A stretch of 64,000 nucleotides of DNA from Azospirillum thiophilum (GCF_001305595.1 NZ_CP012401.1:806001-870000), one strand, 5' to 3'. Shown: positions 30,137 through 38,301, counted from the stretch's first letter. A program made the numbers and translations. Notes: generated from the sequence alone by a model not told the origin.

Positions 30137-32098
30137 ATGCCCCGCCTTTTCGACGACGGAGCCCGCCCCGTGCAGCATGCGATGCCGACCGCCCCTTCCG
30201 GCCAGGGCACTTCCGGTCACGGCCCATCCGGGCCGGGCGCCTTCGATTTCGGCCGGCCGCCCTTCGACCGCCTGACGGCCGACCAGCGGGCGATGCTGGC
30301 CGGCGCGCTCGACATCGCGCTCTACCCGCGCGACGCCGTCGTCCTGTGCCGGGAGGAGCCGGTCGACTCGCTGTTCGTCGTGCTGCGCGGATCGGTGCAG
30401 GAACGCCGCGGCGGCGAGGTGGCGGCGGTGCATGGGCCGGGCGACCGCTTCGGGCTGCAAGCGCTTTACGGCAGGGCGGGAGGCAAGGCGGGAGGCGATG
30501 CCGATGCCGAGGGCACCGCCGCCCGCCGCTTCGTCGCGGCCGACGAGTGCGTCTGCCACCTGATCCCGCGTGCGGCACTGGAGGCGCTGGCCGCCGACAA
30601 TCCGGAGTTCGGCGCCGCGATCCTGGGCGGGTTCGCGCAGCGCATGCGCGATCTGGCGGTGGAGCGCTCCCACCGCGAGATGGCGGCGCTGACCATGGCC
30701 CGCATCCGGCAGGCCCACCTGCACCCGCCGCTGTTCGTCGACGCGGCGGCAAGCCTGCGCGAGGCGGCCGAGGCGATGAAGCGCAACCGCGCCAGCAGCG
30801 TGCTGGTGCGCGGCGGCGACGGGCGCACCGGCATCCTGACCGGCACCGACCTGCGCGACCTCGTGGTGCTGGACGGCCGGCCGGTGAGCGATCCGGTCGG
30901 GCCGCTCGCCCGCTACGGGCTGCTGACGCTGGAGCGCGACGACCTGCTGTTCAACGCGCTGGTGCTGATGACCCGCCATGCGGTGCGCCGCGTCGTGGTG
31001 ACGGAGAACGGGGCCATCGTCGGGCTGCTGGGGCAGAGCGACCTGCTGGCGGTGCTGTCCAACCATTCCCAGGTCATCGGGGTGCAGGTGGAGCATGCGA
31101 CTGACCCGGCCGACCTCGGCCGGGCCAGCCGCTCGATCGTCGAGCTGATCCGCACGCTGCACGCCACCGGGGTCAAGGTCGCCTTCATCGCCGACCTCGT
31201 GACCGAGCTGAACCGCCGCATCTTCCGCAAGCTGTTCGAGCTGCTGGCCCCGCCCGAGCTGCTGGCCAATTCCTGCCTGATCGTGATGGGCAGCGAGGGG
31301 CGCGGCGAACAGCTGCTGAAGACCGACCAGGACAACGGCCTGATCCTGCGCGACGGCTTCACCTGCGCCGACCTGCCCGCCATCGCCGCCGAATTCACCC
31401 GCCATCTGGTCGCGTTCGGCTATCCGCCCTGCCCCGGCAACATCATGCTGTCGAACCCGGACTGGACCCGGCCGCTCGCCGGCTACAAGGATGCGATCTT
31501 CGGCTGGATCCACCGCCCGGACGAGGCGGCGCAGATGAACCTCGCCATCTTCTACGACGCCGCCCCGGTGGCCGGCGATCCCGCGCTGCTGGCCGACGCC
31601 AAGGCCTATCTGCTGGGCCGGCTGCAGGACAACCAGATGTTCTTCAGCCAGTTCGCCCGGCCGACCCTGTCCTTCGACACGCCGAGCGGCCTGTTCGCCG
31701 CCTTGTTCGAGCGGCGCCGGGCGGAGCCGGTGGACATCAAGAAGGCCGGCATCTTCCCCATCGTCCACGGCGTCCGCGCGCTGGCGCTGGAGAAGCACCG
31801 GACGGAGACCAACACGGTGGAGCGCATCCAGGTGCTGGCCGAGCTGGGGGCGCTCGACCGCAAGATGGCCGCCGACCTGATCGAGGCCTTCGCCATCCTG
31901 TCGACCATCCGCCTGAAGGCGCGCGTCGACCTGCCGGACAAGGAGGCGCCCGACGAAGAGGGAGCCGAGCTTGCGATCGACAACCTCGTCCACCCGGACC
32001 GGCTGGGCAAGCTCGACCGCGACCAGTTCAACGACTGCCTGGCCCTGGTGAAGAGCTTCAAGGAGCTGATCGCCCACCATTTCCGCCTGAACCATTGA
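30137..32098 (+). CDS. cNMP-binding/CBS/DUF294 nucleotidyltransferase-like signalling protein
   Basis: A 653-aa protein with, in order, a cyclic-nucleotide-binding fold (about 35-155), two CBS motifs (about 195-310), a DUF294 nucleotidyltransferase-like domain and its C-terminal helical partner. The nucleotidyltransferase signature is intact: 'MGSEGRGEQ' at 384-392 and the Asp pair Asp397/Asp399 in 'KTDQDNG'. The architecture suggests that cyclic nucleotide and adenine-nucleotide binding control a GlnD-like transferase, but the substrate is unknown. Such genes recur beside acetate symporters and a DnaQ-like gene, as here. ATG 30137 abuts a terminator and lacks a ribosome site; an in-frame ATG at 30182 is an alternative start. 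Confidence 0.85.
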   Translation: MPRLFDDGARPVQHAMPTAPSGQGTSGHGPSGPGAFDFGRPPFDRLTADQRAMLAGALDIALYPRDAVVLCREEPVDSLFVVLRGSVQERRGGEVAAVHGPGDRFGLQALYGRAGGKAGGDADAEGTAARRFVAADECVCHLIPRAALEALAADNPEFGAAILGGFAQRMRDLAVERSHREMAALTMARIRQAHLHPPLFVDAAASLREAAEAMKRNRASSVLVRGGDGRTGILTGTDLRDLVVLDGRPVSDPVGPLARYGLLTLERDDLLFNALVLMTRHAVRRVVVTENGAIVGLLGQSDLLAVLSNHSQVIGVQVEHATDPADLGRASRSIVELIRTLHATGVKVAFIADLVTELNRRIFRKLFELLAPPELLANSCLIVMGSEGRGEQLLKTDQDNGLILRDGFTCADLPAIAAEFTRHLVAFGYPPCPGNIMLSNPDWTRPLAGYKDAIFGWIHRPDEAAQMNLAIFYDAAPVAGDPALLADAKAYLLGRLQDNQMFFSQFARPTLSFDTPSGLFAALFERRRAEPVDIKKAGIFPIVHGVRALALEKHRTETNTVERIQVLAELGALDRKMAADLIEAFAILSTIRLKARVDLPDKEAPDEEGAELAIDNLVHPDRLGKLDRDQFNDCLALVKSFKELIAHHFRLNH

Positions 32099-32105
32099 GG
32101 CGGAC

Positions 32106-32585
32106 ATGGCTCATTCCGACCACACCCACGCCGACCGCAGGGAGCGGGTGGCGATCCATTGCGAGGCCACCGGCTTCGATCAGGAGGCGGCCCGGCCGCT
32201 GTCCTTCGCCGCCATCCGCATCCGCGGCCCGCGCATCCTGGCCGGCAGCGCGCTGCGGCTCTATCCCGGCAGCGACACCGGCATGGCGGAGGCCGGCGAC
32301 CGCCTGCACGCCTTCATCGGCGACCGGCCGCTGATCGGCTATTACCTGGATTTCTCCGTCGCCATGGCGGAGCGGCTGACCGGCCGTCCGCTGTCCGACG
32401 AGCGGGTCGAGGTGTCCAGCCTCTACTACGACCGCAAGATCCGCAGCCTGTCGAAGCAGGCGGTCGATTTGCGGCTGGACAGCATGGTCCGCGACCTCGA
32501 CCTGCCGGTGCAGCCCGACGGCGCCTTCGGCATCGCGCTGGCCGCGGCAATGGCGTGGCTGCGGCTGACACAGGACAGCCGCTGA
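32106..32585 (+). CDS. DnaQ-like 3'-5' exonuclease fold protein, active site degenerate
   Basis: A 159-aa protein starting 7 bp after the DUF294 gene. It follows the short DnaQ-like exonuclease family normally found in this cluster, but the DEDD motifs are eroded. Motif I, normally D-x-E, reads His18-Cys-Glu20 in 'VAIHCEATGFD'. Motif II is 'LIGYYLDFSVAM', keeping one Asp. Motif III, normally His-x(4)-Asp, reads 'DGAFGIALAAAM' without His or the final Asp. Catalysis by the usual two-metal mechanism seems unlikely, so a binding or regulatory role is inferred. The N-terminus is His-rich (HSDHTHAD). Confidence 0.75.
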   Translation: MAHSDHTHADRRERVAIHCEATGFDQEAARPLSFAAIRIRGPRILAGSALRLYPGSDTGMAEAGDRLHAFIGDRPLIGYYLDFSVAMAERLTGRPLSDERVEVSSLYYDRKIRSLSKQAVDLRLDSMVRDLDLPVQPDGAFGIALAAAMAWLRLTQDSR

Positions 32586-32604
32586 CGAAGCGGGAGGAGA
32601 CCGC

Positions 32605-33465
32605 TCAGAAGCCCAGCCGCTCCACCCCGACGGTGCGGTCGTGGGTGAGGGACGGCACCATGGCGCGGGCCTCCGCCACGCGGGCGAGGTCGAGCTCGGC
32701 TGTGACGAATCCGACATCGGTACCGGCATCGGCCAGCACCTCGCCCCACGGCGCGATCAGCAGGGAATGGCCGTAGGTCTGGCGGCCCTTGTCGTGGCTG
32801 CCGGTCTGGGCCGGGGCGACGACGAAACAGCCGGTCTCGATGGCGCGGGCGCGCAGCAGCGTGTGCCAGTGGGCGCGGCCGGTCGGCACGGTGAAGGCGG
32901 CCGGCACCGTCAGGATCGACGCCCCGGCCTGGGCCAGCGCCCGGTACAGATAGGCGAAGCGCACGTCGTAGCAGACGGTCATGCCGATGCCGCCCCACGG
33001 GCTGGCCGCCACCACCGCCCGCTCGCCCGGCCGGAAGGTCGCCGATTCGCGGTAGGATTCGCCGTCCTTCAGCGTGACGTCGAACATGTGGATCTTGTCG
33101 TAGGACGCGGCGATCCGGCCGTCGGCGCCGAACAGGTAACTGCGGTTGGCCGCCCGCCCGTCCTCCAGCAGCACATGCAGGGTGCCGCCCAGGATCCAGG
33201 CCCCGGTTTCCCGCGCCAGATCGGCGAAGAAGGGGATGCCGGGATGCTCGGCCTCGGTGCGGATGCGCTCCATGGTCCGGTCGCGGCCCTGGACGATCCA
33301 GCCGACATTCTCCGGCAGGGCGATGAACTCCGTCCCGGCATCGCGGGCACGGCGGACGAGATCGCCCGCCGCCCGCAGGTTCGGCTCCAGCTCGGTGCCG
33401 GCATTCACCTGGACGCAGGCGGCCTTCACGATACCGCCTTCTCCGCTCATGCCGGCGCCTGTCAT
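32605..33465 (-). CDS. Carbon–nitrogen hydrolase, Nit family (probable deaminated glutathione/ω-amidase)
   Basis: A 286-aa nitrilase-superfamily amidase. The catalytic triad is visible: Glu in '[10 protein letters not shown]', Lys in '[10 protein letters not shown]' and Cys in '[15 protein letters not shown]'; the Nit-type 'KIHMFDV' favours the Nit1/Nit2 branch, which repairs deaminated glutathione or hydrolyses ω-amides. The start ATG at 33465 overlaps the grxC stop (ATGA), so it is translated together with a glutaredoxin, consistent with a glutathione-related task. ATG 33450 is a weaker alternative. Confidence 0.88.
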   Translation of the reverse strand: MTGAGMSGEGGIVKAACVQVNAGTELEPNLRAAGDLVRRARDAGTEFIALPENVGWIVQGRDRTMERIRTEAEHPGIPFFADLARETGAWILGGTLHVLLEDGRAANRSYLFGADGRIAASYDKIHMFDVTLKDGESYRESATFRPGERAVVAASPWGGIGMTVCYDVRFAYLYRALAQAGASILTVPAAFTVPTGRAHWHTLLRARAIETGCFVVAPAQTGSHDKGRQTYGHSLLIAPWGEVLADAGTDVGFVTAELDLARVAEARAMVPSLTHDRTVGVERLGF

Positions 33466-33725
33466 GCAGCGATCCCGAGCAGCGGGTCGAGCTTGCCGGC
33501 GCGGTCGAGCGCGTGGATGTCGTCGCTGCCGCCATAGGGCCGGCCGTCGATGAAGATCTGCGGGACGGTGGTCCGGCCCTCCGACCGCTCGATCATCTCG
33601 CTGCGGCGGCCCGGCTGGGCGTAGAGGTCGATTTCCTCGTATGTCACGCCCTTGCCGTCGAGCAGGCTCTTGGCCCGCATGCAGTAGGGGCAGAAGGGCG
33701 TGGTGTAGATGACGACGTCGGCCAT
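33462..33725 (-). CDS. grxC: Glutaredoxin 3
   Basis: An 87-aa thioredoxin-fold glutaredoxin with active site Cys12-Pro-Tyr-Cys15 ('TTPFCPYCMRAKSLL'), the cis-Pro segment 'GRTTVPQIFIDG' and the glutathione-binding 'YGGSDDIHALD'. It reduces disulfides and glutathione mixed disulfides in the cytoplasm. It is the first gene of a two-gene operon with the Nit amidase, with a 4-bp overlap; comF lies about 120 bp upstream on the same strand. Confidence 0.95.
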   Translation of the reverse strand: MADVVIYTTPFCPYCMRAKSLLDGKGVTYEEIDLYAQPGRRSEMIERSEGRTTVPQIFIDGRPYGGSDDIHALDRAGKLDPLLGIAA

Positions 33726-33843
33726 GCCTGTGGGCTCCCGTTGGAGATGGAAGGACTATAGGGTCAACCCATCGGACGCGCCAGACGTTGCACCCTGCAC
33801 CCGGCACCGGTCAGCCCTTCCCCTAAGCCGGCCTTTCCAGCGG

Positions 33844-34611
33844 TCAGCGGCGCACCACGCGGGCCAGCGTCAGCACGTCGACCTGCGCCGCCCCGGCGCG
33901 CAGCAGCACACGCGCGCATTCGGCCAGGGTGGCCCCGGTGGTCAGCACGTCGTCGACCAGGACCAGCCGCTGCCCGGTCACCGACAGGCCGGGGCGCAGG
34001 CGGAAGGCGCCCCTGACGTTGCGGTGGCGGTCCTGCCGGTCGAGCCCGCCCTGGGTCGGGGTGGCACGGTGGCGTTGCAGCAGGTCCGGCAGGGCGGGAA
34101 CGCCGCAGTGCCGCGACAGGGCCTGGGCCAGCAGCGCCGCCTGGTTGTAGCGGCGGCGGAACAGCCGGCCGCGGTGCAGCGGCACCGGCGCCAGCCGGTC
34201 GGCGTCCTCCAGCAGCTCCCGCCCGGCGCGGGCGAGCCAGACGCCGTAGGATTTGGCGGCGTGGATGCGGTCGCCATGCTTGAAGCTCAGCAGCAGCGGC
34301 CGGCTGCCGTCGTCATAGGCCAGCACGGCGCGGGCGCGGGCGAAGGGCGGCGGATCGGCGAGGCAGGAGGCGCACAGGCTGCCCTGCTCCGCTTCATACT
34401 CGAAGGGCAGGCCGCAGCAGGCGCACAGCGGCGCGGCGATGAAGGTCAGGCCGGTCCAGCAGCGCGCGCACAGGCCGCCTTGCCGGTCCACCCCCTCGCC
34501 GCAGCTGAGGCAGCGCGGCGGCAGCAGCGCGTTCAGCAGCAGGGTGGCCGCACCGGCGGCGGAACGGCCCAGTCCGGCCAGCGGGGCGGCGAGAGAGGAG
34601 GGAATCGGCAT
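33844..34611 (-). CDS. ComF family phosphoribosyltransferase-like protein
   Basis: A 255-aa ComF protein. The N-terminus carries a zinc-ribbon set ('PPRCLSCGEGV', 'LCARCW', 'CACCGLPF', 'LCASCL'), and the C-terminus holds a type I phosphoribosyltransferase fold with the PRPP loop 'LVLVDDVLTTGATLAECAR'. ComF is needed for DNA uptake in naturally competent bacteria; here no other competence gene is near, and its role in this organism is not known. The first 25 residues are an Ala/Leu-rich extension. Confidence 0.9.
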   Translation of the reverse strand: MPIPSSLAAPLAGLGRSAAGAATLLLNALLPPRCLSCGEGVDRQGGLCARCWTGLTFIAAPLCACCGLPFEYEAEQGSLCASCLADPPPFARARAVLAYDDGSRPLLLSFKHGDRIHAAKSYGVWLARAGRELLEDADRLAPVPLHRGRLFRRRYNQAALLAQALSRHCGVPALPDLLQRHRATPTQGGLDRQDRHRNVRGAFRLRPGLSVTGQRLVLVDDVLTTGATLAECARVLLRAGAAQVDVLTLARVVRR

Positions 34612-34636
34612 GGCTGCGGCTCGCGTCCGGCTTTCG

Positions 34637-34903
34637 TCACTGCAGCATGGCGATGCGTTCGAAGATGATGCCGGTGTAGTCGCGCAGGGCCAGATAGATC
34701 GCCGGGCCGGTGACGAACAGGATCAGCAGCGTGGCGAAGAACTTGGTGTCCTGCTGCAGCGAGGATTCGTTGATGTTGGTGGCGCTCTGGAACAGCATCA
34801 GCACCGCCGACAGCAGGGCGGTGATGCCCAGCGGCGGCAGCGAGATCTTCAGGATGACCATCAGCGCTTCGTGGCTGACGGCGATGGCCTCGTCGATGCC
34901 CAT
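34637..34903 (-). CDS. fliQ: FliQ/SctS-family export apparatus protein, orphan
   Basis: An 88-aa protein with two membrane helices, in the layout of FliQ: 'ISLPPLGITALLSAVLMLFQ' as the first helix, 'SATNINESSLQQDTKFFA' as the connecting loop (FliQ has Q-A-T-Q-I-N-E-x-T-L) and 'LLILFVTGPAIYLALRDY' as the second. FliQ is part of the inner-membrane core of the flagellar or type III export gate with FliP and FliR. None of those genes is nearby: comF lies 25 bp downstream and a methyltransferase diverges upstream. ATG 34936 would add 11 residues. The pairing with flagella is inferred. Confidence 0.8.
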   Translation of the reverse strand: MGIDEAIAVSHEALMVILKISLPPLGITALLSAVLMLFQSATNINESSLQQDTKFFATLLILFVTGPAIYLALRDYTGIIFERIAMLQ

Positions 34904-34982
34904 GCGGTCGCGGTCCCGATCTGGAGAAACCTGCATGTTGTAGCACGGTTGCCGCCCGGCCGGGCTGGGGTATAGTGCGGCC

Positions 34983-35882
34983 ATGACAAGCCCCGACAGC
35001 ATGACCGTCTTCGACCGCGCGCTGGTCCGCCGCCGCCGCGACCGCGCCGTCGCCGAATTCACCGACCATTCCTTCCTGTTCGAGGAGATCGCCGACCGGC
35101 TGGCCGACCGGCTGGAGGACGTGATCCGTCCCTTCCCGCTGGCGCTGGACGTCGGCTGCCACGACGGGGCGATGGGCAGGGCGCTCACGGGCCGCAAGGG
35201 CATCGAGCGGCTGGTCGCCTGCGACCTGTCGCCGGCCTTCGCCCGCGCCGCCGGTGGCCGGGGCACCGTCGCGATCGCCGCCGACGAGGAGTTCCTGCCC
35301 TTCGCCCCCGGCAGCTTCGATCTGGCGGTCAGCAATCTCAGCCTGCACTGGGTCAACGACCTGCCGGGCGCGCTGGTGCAGATCCGGCAGGCACTGAAGC
35401 CCGACGGCTTCTTCTGCGCGGCAATGCTGGGCGGCCAGACGCTGAACGAGCTGCGCCGCTGCCTCTACGAGGCGGAGATGGATGTCGCCGGCGGCGTCTC
35501 CCCCCGGGTGTCGCCCTTCGCCGAGATCAAGGATGCCGGTGGGTTGCTGCAACGGGCCGGCTTCGCCCTGCCGGTGGTCGACAGCGACGTCATCACCGTC
35601 ACCTATTCGGACGCCTTCGCCCTGATGCGCGAGCTGCGCGGCATGGGCGAGACCAACGCCGTGCTGGCGCGGCGCAAGGTGCCGGCCACCCGCGGCCTGC
35701 TGTTCGACGCCGCCCGGCGCTATGCCGAGCTCTATGCCGAGCCGGACGGGCGGATTCCGGTGACTTTCGAGGTGCTGTATCTGGCCGGCTGGTCGCCGCA
35801 CGAAAGCCAGCAGCAGCCGCTGAAGCCCGGCAGCGGGCAGGTTCCGCTCGGCGACGCGCTGAAGGGCGGCGGTATCCATTGA
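34983..35882 (+). CDS. Class I SAM methyltransferase, BioC/NDUFAF5-like
   Basis: A 299-aa protein with 'MTVFDRALVRRRRDRA' at the start, motif I ALDVGCHDGAMGRAL at about 58-72, 'DEEFLPFAPGSFDLAVSNLS' (post-motif acidic and NPPY-like regions) and 'LHWVNDLPGALVQI'. This N-terminal pattern and length match the alphaproteobacterial relatives of mitochondrial NDUFAF5, which acts on complex I, rather than true BioC; function is inferred. It diverges from fliQ and is close to comF and grxC, a common alphaproteobacterial neighbourhood. Confidence 0.82.
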   Translation: MTSPDSMTVFDRALVRRRRDRAVAEFTDHSFLFEEIADRLADRLEDVIRPFPLALDVGCHDGAMGRALTGRKGIERLVACDLSPAFARAAGGRGTVAIAADEEFLPFAPGSFDLAVSNLSLHWVNDLPGALVQIRQALKPDGFFCAAMLGGQTLNELRRCLYEAEMDVAGGVSPRVSPFAEIKDAGGLLQRAGFALPVVDSDVITVTYSDAFALMRELRGMGETNAVLARRKVPATRGLLFDAARRYAELYAEPDGRIPVTFEVLYLAGWSPHESQQQPLKPGSGQVPLGDALKGGGIH

Positions 35883-35901
35883 AACCAGCCGAGTGCCTGG
35901 T

Positions 35902-36690
35902 TTACGCAACCAGCTTCCAGGCCATCCAGCCCAGCACCCCGGCGTTCACCAGCATGACCGCCGGGGCGGCACGGGCGACCGCGGTCCGCCAGGTGCGCCC
36001 GGCGACATGGCCGGCGAGCCCCACCGCCAGCAGGCTCGGCACCGTGCCCAGCGCGAAGGCGGCCATGCCGAGCGCCCCGCTCAGCGCGCTGCCGCTCGCC
36101 GCCGCCACCGCGACGGCGCCATAGAGCATCCCGCAGGGGATGAATCCCAGCGCCATCCCCAGCCCATAGCCGCGCCAGCCGGTCGGGTTGCCGAACAGCG
36201 GCCGGGCGAGCCGCGACACACGCTCCCCCCACCAGCCGCCCGACCGCTGCCCCAACCGCTGCCCCGGCCGGCCGAAGACGGGCAGTTTCGGCAACCAGGA
36301 GGTCAGGCTGCGCAGGGCATAGCCGAGGAAGAACAGCGCCGCCAGCGCCAGCAGCGCCACCGACAGCCAGCGCAGCCCCGGCAGCGCCCCGACATGGCCG
36401 GCGACCGAGGCCGACAGCGCGCCGATCAGCGCATAGCTGCTCGCCCGGCCGGCATGGTAGGGCAGCACGGCGGCGCCGGTCAGCCGGCGGAATTCCGACA
36501 TCGCCGACAGCGGCACCCGCTCCAGCCGCGCCGACACCTGGGCCAGCACGAAGGGGCCGCACATGCCGGCGCAATGGGTGGTGCCGCCGACCAGCCCGGC
36601 GGTCAGCAGCGCCAGCAGCAGCCCGCCGTCGCGGTCGATGACCACGGCGCACTGGTTCAGTCCGGCATCCAGCAGCGACAGGGCGTCCAA
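35902..36690 (-). CDS. Sulfite exporter TauE/SafE-like (DsbD_2) membrane protein
   Basis: A 262-aa protein with about six membrane helices. Two inverted modules carry 'TTHCAGMCGPFVLA' near the N-terminus and 'LGFIPCGMLYGAVAVA' in the second half; the Cys pairs and glycines match the DsbD-2/CcoS-linked family annotated as TauE/SafE. Members are linked to cytochrome oxidase copper supply or thiol transfer across the membrane. The start is TTG at 36690, with GGAGA 8 nt upstream; no in-frame ATG precedes the first conserved helix. The neighbour downstream is convergent. Confidence 0.8.
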   Translation of the reverse strand: MDALSLLDAGLNQCAVVIDRDGGLLLALLTAGLVGGTTHCAGMCGPFVLAQVSARLERVPLSAMSEFRRLTGAAVLPYHAGRASSYALIGALSASVAGHVGALPGLRWLSVALLALAALFFLGYALRSLTSWLPKLPVFGRPGQRLGQRSGGWWGERVSRLARPLFGNPTGWRGYGLGMALGFIPCGMLYGAVAVAAASGSALSGALGMAAFALGTVPSLLAVGLAGHVAGRTWRTAVARAAPAVMLVNAGVLGWMAWKLVA

Positions 36691-36815
36691 GGCGGGTCTC
36701 TCCGTTTCGCGAACAGGCCGATCCTAGCGGCGGATCGCGGTACCGTCCCATGACGTGCGTCAATGGCGGAGGTGTGGGGAAAAGCGACCGCGGCGGAAAC
36801 ATGCCGGCTGACGGA

Positions 36816-36941
36816 TGCCCCCTCCCCAACCCTCCCCCGCTTCGCGGTGGAGGGGGTAGGATGCTTGTCGGTGTGAGGCTATGCGACGAAGCGGCGGAGT
36901 TCCCTCTCCCGCGTGAGCGGGGGAGGGTTAGGGAGGGGGCA
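36816..36941. repeat. Two-hairpin dispersed element (family I, full copy)
   Basis: Begins TGCCCCCTCCCC and ends GGGAGGGTTAGGGAGGGGGCA, so the ends are inverted copies. Two hairpins (around 36,832-36,856 and 36,902-36,930) are joined by a linker containing AGGATGCTTGTCGG and GAAGCGGCGG. An equivalent copy, inverted, lies at 41465-41597. The last 55 bp (36887-36941) are repeated exactly at 38224-38278. Confidence 0.85.
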
Positions 36942-36965
36942 CCGTCAGCCGCTGCCTCTCCATCC

Positions 36966-36983
36966 CGGTCGCTTAACCCCACG
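36966..36983 (+). repeat. Iteron-like site downstream of repA
   Basis: CGGTCGCTTAACCCCACG, a near copy of 38302-38319 and, on the other strand, of 37985-38001. It lies just after the repA stop. Confidence 0.6.
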
Positions 36984-37005
36984 CCTCCACGGCGCCCCCA
37001 CGCCC

Positions 37006-37926
37006 TCACGCCAGCAGGCGGGCGATCGGCGGGCGGCTGGGGTGGAGGACGACGCCGTCGTCGGCCGGTTCGACCTTGGCGTCGGGATAGGCCGCCAGCG
37101 CATATTGCAGGGCCTGGACGAAGCGCGGCTTGAAATGCTTCATCTGGTCGTAGCCGGCGCCGAACTGGGCATAGAGCGACGGCCATGAGATCGGCTGCGG
37201 CCGGCTCAGCGAATGCAGCCGGTAGGCCAGCCAGACATAGAGGTCGAGGCTGAGCGAACGGTCCTTCAGCTGCCGCACCGCCTCCTCCAGCAGCGGGACC
37301 GGATGGTCGCGCAGGGCCTGGAAGAAGGTTTCGTCCAGTTGGACCACGTCGTTCCACAGCGTGCCCTGGCGGTCGTCGCCGAGATCGTCGTGGAAGATCA
37401 GGCCGCGCTTGACGATGCCGCCCTTCTCGAACACGTCGGCATTCTCGCCGTCCCAGAAGAATTTCAGCGTGCAGGCGGAGATGCGCAGCGACTGCTCGCG
37501 GAAGCCGCGGAAGGTCTCGCCGCCGACGCTGATGCCCATGCGGGTCAGCCAGTCGCGCATCGAGCGGCCGAGCTCGACCTCGCGACGGCCGGTGCGCACC
37601 GCCTGGGTCTGCAGATAGATCAGGATCATCCGCGCCCGCGCGCCATAGGGCACGCCGAACAGCTTGACCTTGCCGTTCACCTTCAGCCGGCCGGGTTCGA
37701 CCAGCAGCGTCACCTGATGGCCGCGCTTTTCCCAGGGGGCGTCGTCGGCCAGCTTCTTGTGCGGCAGGCTGGTCAGGCAGAAGCCGCTGTAGGTGATGCC
37801 GAGATGCTGTTTCTCGTCCGCCAGGATGTCGGCGGCGATGTCGACCAGCGTCCGCTCCTCGGGACGGACCAGGGCGCGCGCCTTGTCCCGCCCATGTTCG
37901 ATCACCAGCCTGTGGATGTCGCCCAT
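37006..37926 (-). CDS. repA: Plasmid-type replication initiator RepA (RepA_C family)
   Basis: A 306-aa protein that I recognise as the RepA/RepA_C family of plasmid replication initiators, common in alphaproteobacterial plasmids and in some chromosomes. Visible blocks are 'QHLGITYSGFCLTSLPHKKL', 'VTLLVEPGRL', 'LFGVPYGARARMILIYLQTQ', 'LGRSMRDWLTRMGISVGG', 'FWDGENADVFEKGG' and 'LDLYVWLAYRLHSLSRP', suggesting winged-helix DNA-binding domains. Iteron-like repeats follow upstream within 230 bp, as expected for an initiator that binds its own origin. No parA/parB or other plasmid genes are present, and ordinary chromosomal genes flank it. The start at ATG 37926 is the only good one. Whether it still drives replication is unknown. 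Confidence 0.78.
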   Translation of the reverse strand: MGDIHRLVIEHGRDKARALVRPEERTLVDIAADILADEKQHLGITYSGFCLTSLPHKKLADDAPWEKRGHQVTLLVEPGRLKVNGKVKLFGVPYGARARMILIYLQTQAVRTGRREVELGRSMRDWLTRMGISVGGETFRGFREQSLRISACTLKFFWDGENADVFEKGGIVKRGLIFHDDLGDDRQGTLWNDVVQLDETFFQALRDHPVPLLEEAVRQLKDRSLSLDLYVWLAYRLHSLSRPQPISWPSLYAQFGAGYDQMKHFKPRFVQALQYALAAYPDAKVEPADDGVVLHPSRPPIARLLA

Positions 37927-37984
37927 CGCCGCCTCCCACCCGGATGTTGGGGCATCCTGGTGACCGGCGGGCGGCGGAGTCAAT

Positions 37985-38001
37985 GTGGGGTTAGGCGACC
38001 G
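37985..38001 (-). repeat. Iteron-like site, inverted, upstream of repA
   Basis: Read on the minus strand this is CGGTCGCCTAACCCCAC. It is 58 bp before the repA start, a position suited to autoregulation. Confidence 0.55.
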
Positions 38002-38040
38002 GGCTAGTCGACGCTTAGTTGTCAGGCTTATTAGTAGAGT

Positions 38041-38153
38041 CGCCGCTTGTCCCCATGGGGAAAGCCCGAGTCGCGCCGCTTGTCCCCACTGATCCGCCGC
38101 TTGTCCCCAAGGGGGCGGCGGTGGATGACGGGGCGCGGTCGCTTTTCCCCACG
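38041..38153 (+). repeat. Iteron array, candidate RepA-binding origin
   Basis: Three exact copies of CGCCGCTTGTCCCCA at 38041-38055, 38074-38088 and 38095-38109, then CGGTCGCTTTTCCCCACG at 38136-38153. Aligning the shared core CGCTTNTCCCCA, the starts fall at 38044, 38077, 38098 and 38140, giving intervals of 33, 21 and 42 bp, that is, whole helical turns. This lies 115-225 bp upstream of repA and resembles iterons of plasmid origins. Confidence 0.75.
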
Positions 38154-38223
38154 GGCGGAATCGGGCGACTCGACGACGTTCCGGCGGCGTTTCGCAGGAA
38201 CCGGGGGGAGGGGGGGTGATCGT

Positions 38224-38278
38224 CGAAGCGGCGGAGTTCCCTCTCCCGCGTGAGCGGGGGAGGGTTAGGGAGGGGGCA
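38224..38278. repeat. 55-bp direct repeat, second copy (family I half element)
   Basis: Identical over 55 bp to 36887-36941 and in the same orientation. The two copies enclose repA and the iterons in a segment of 1,337 bp from copy start to copy start. After both copies, about 24 bp later, comes a CGGTCGC-YTRACCCCACG site. Confidence 0.9.
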
Positions 38279-38301
38279 TCGAAGCCGGCATGCTTCCGGT
38301 G

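Noticed and set aside
28157..32107. Open frame of over 1,300 codons on the minus strand opposite actP and DUF294
   Set aside because: It is antisense to conserved genes in every domain and of low-complexity composition; long stop-free frames are usual at this GC content.
38041..38153. CRISPR array
   Set aside because: Repeats are only 15 bp, with spacers of 6-30 bp that are not of uniform length, and there are no cas genes; the pattern fits iterons.
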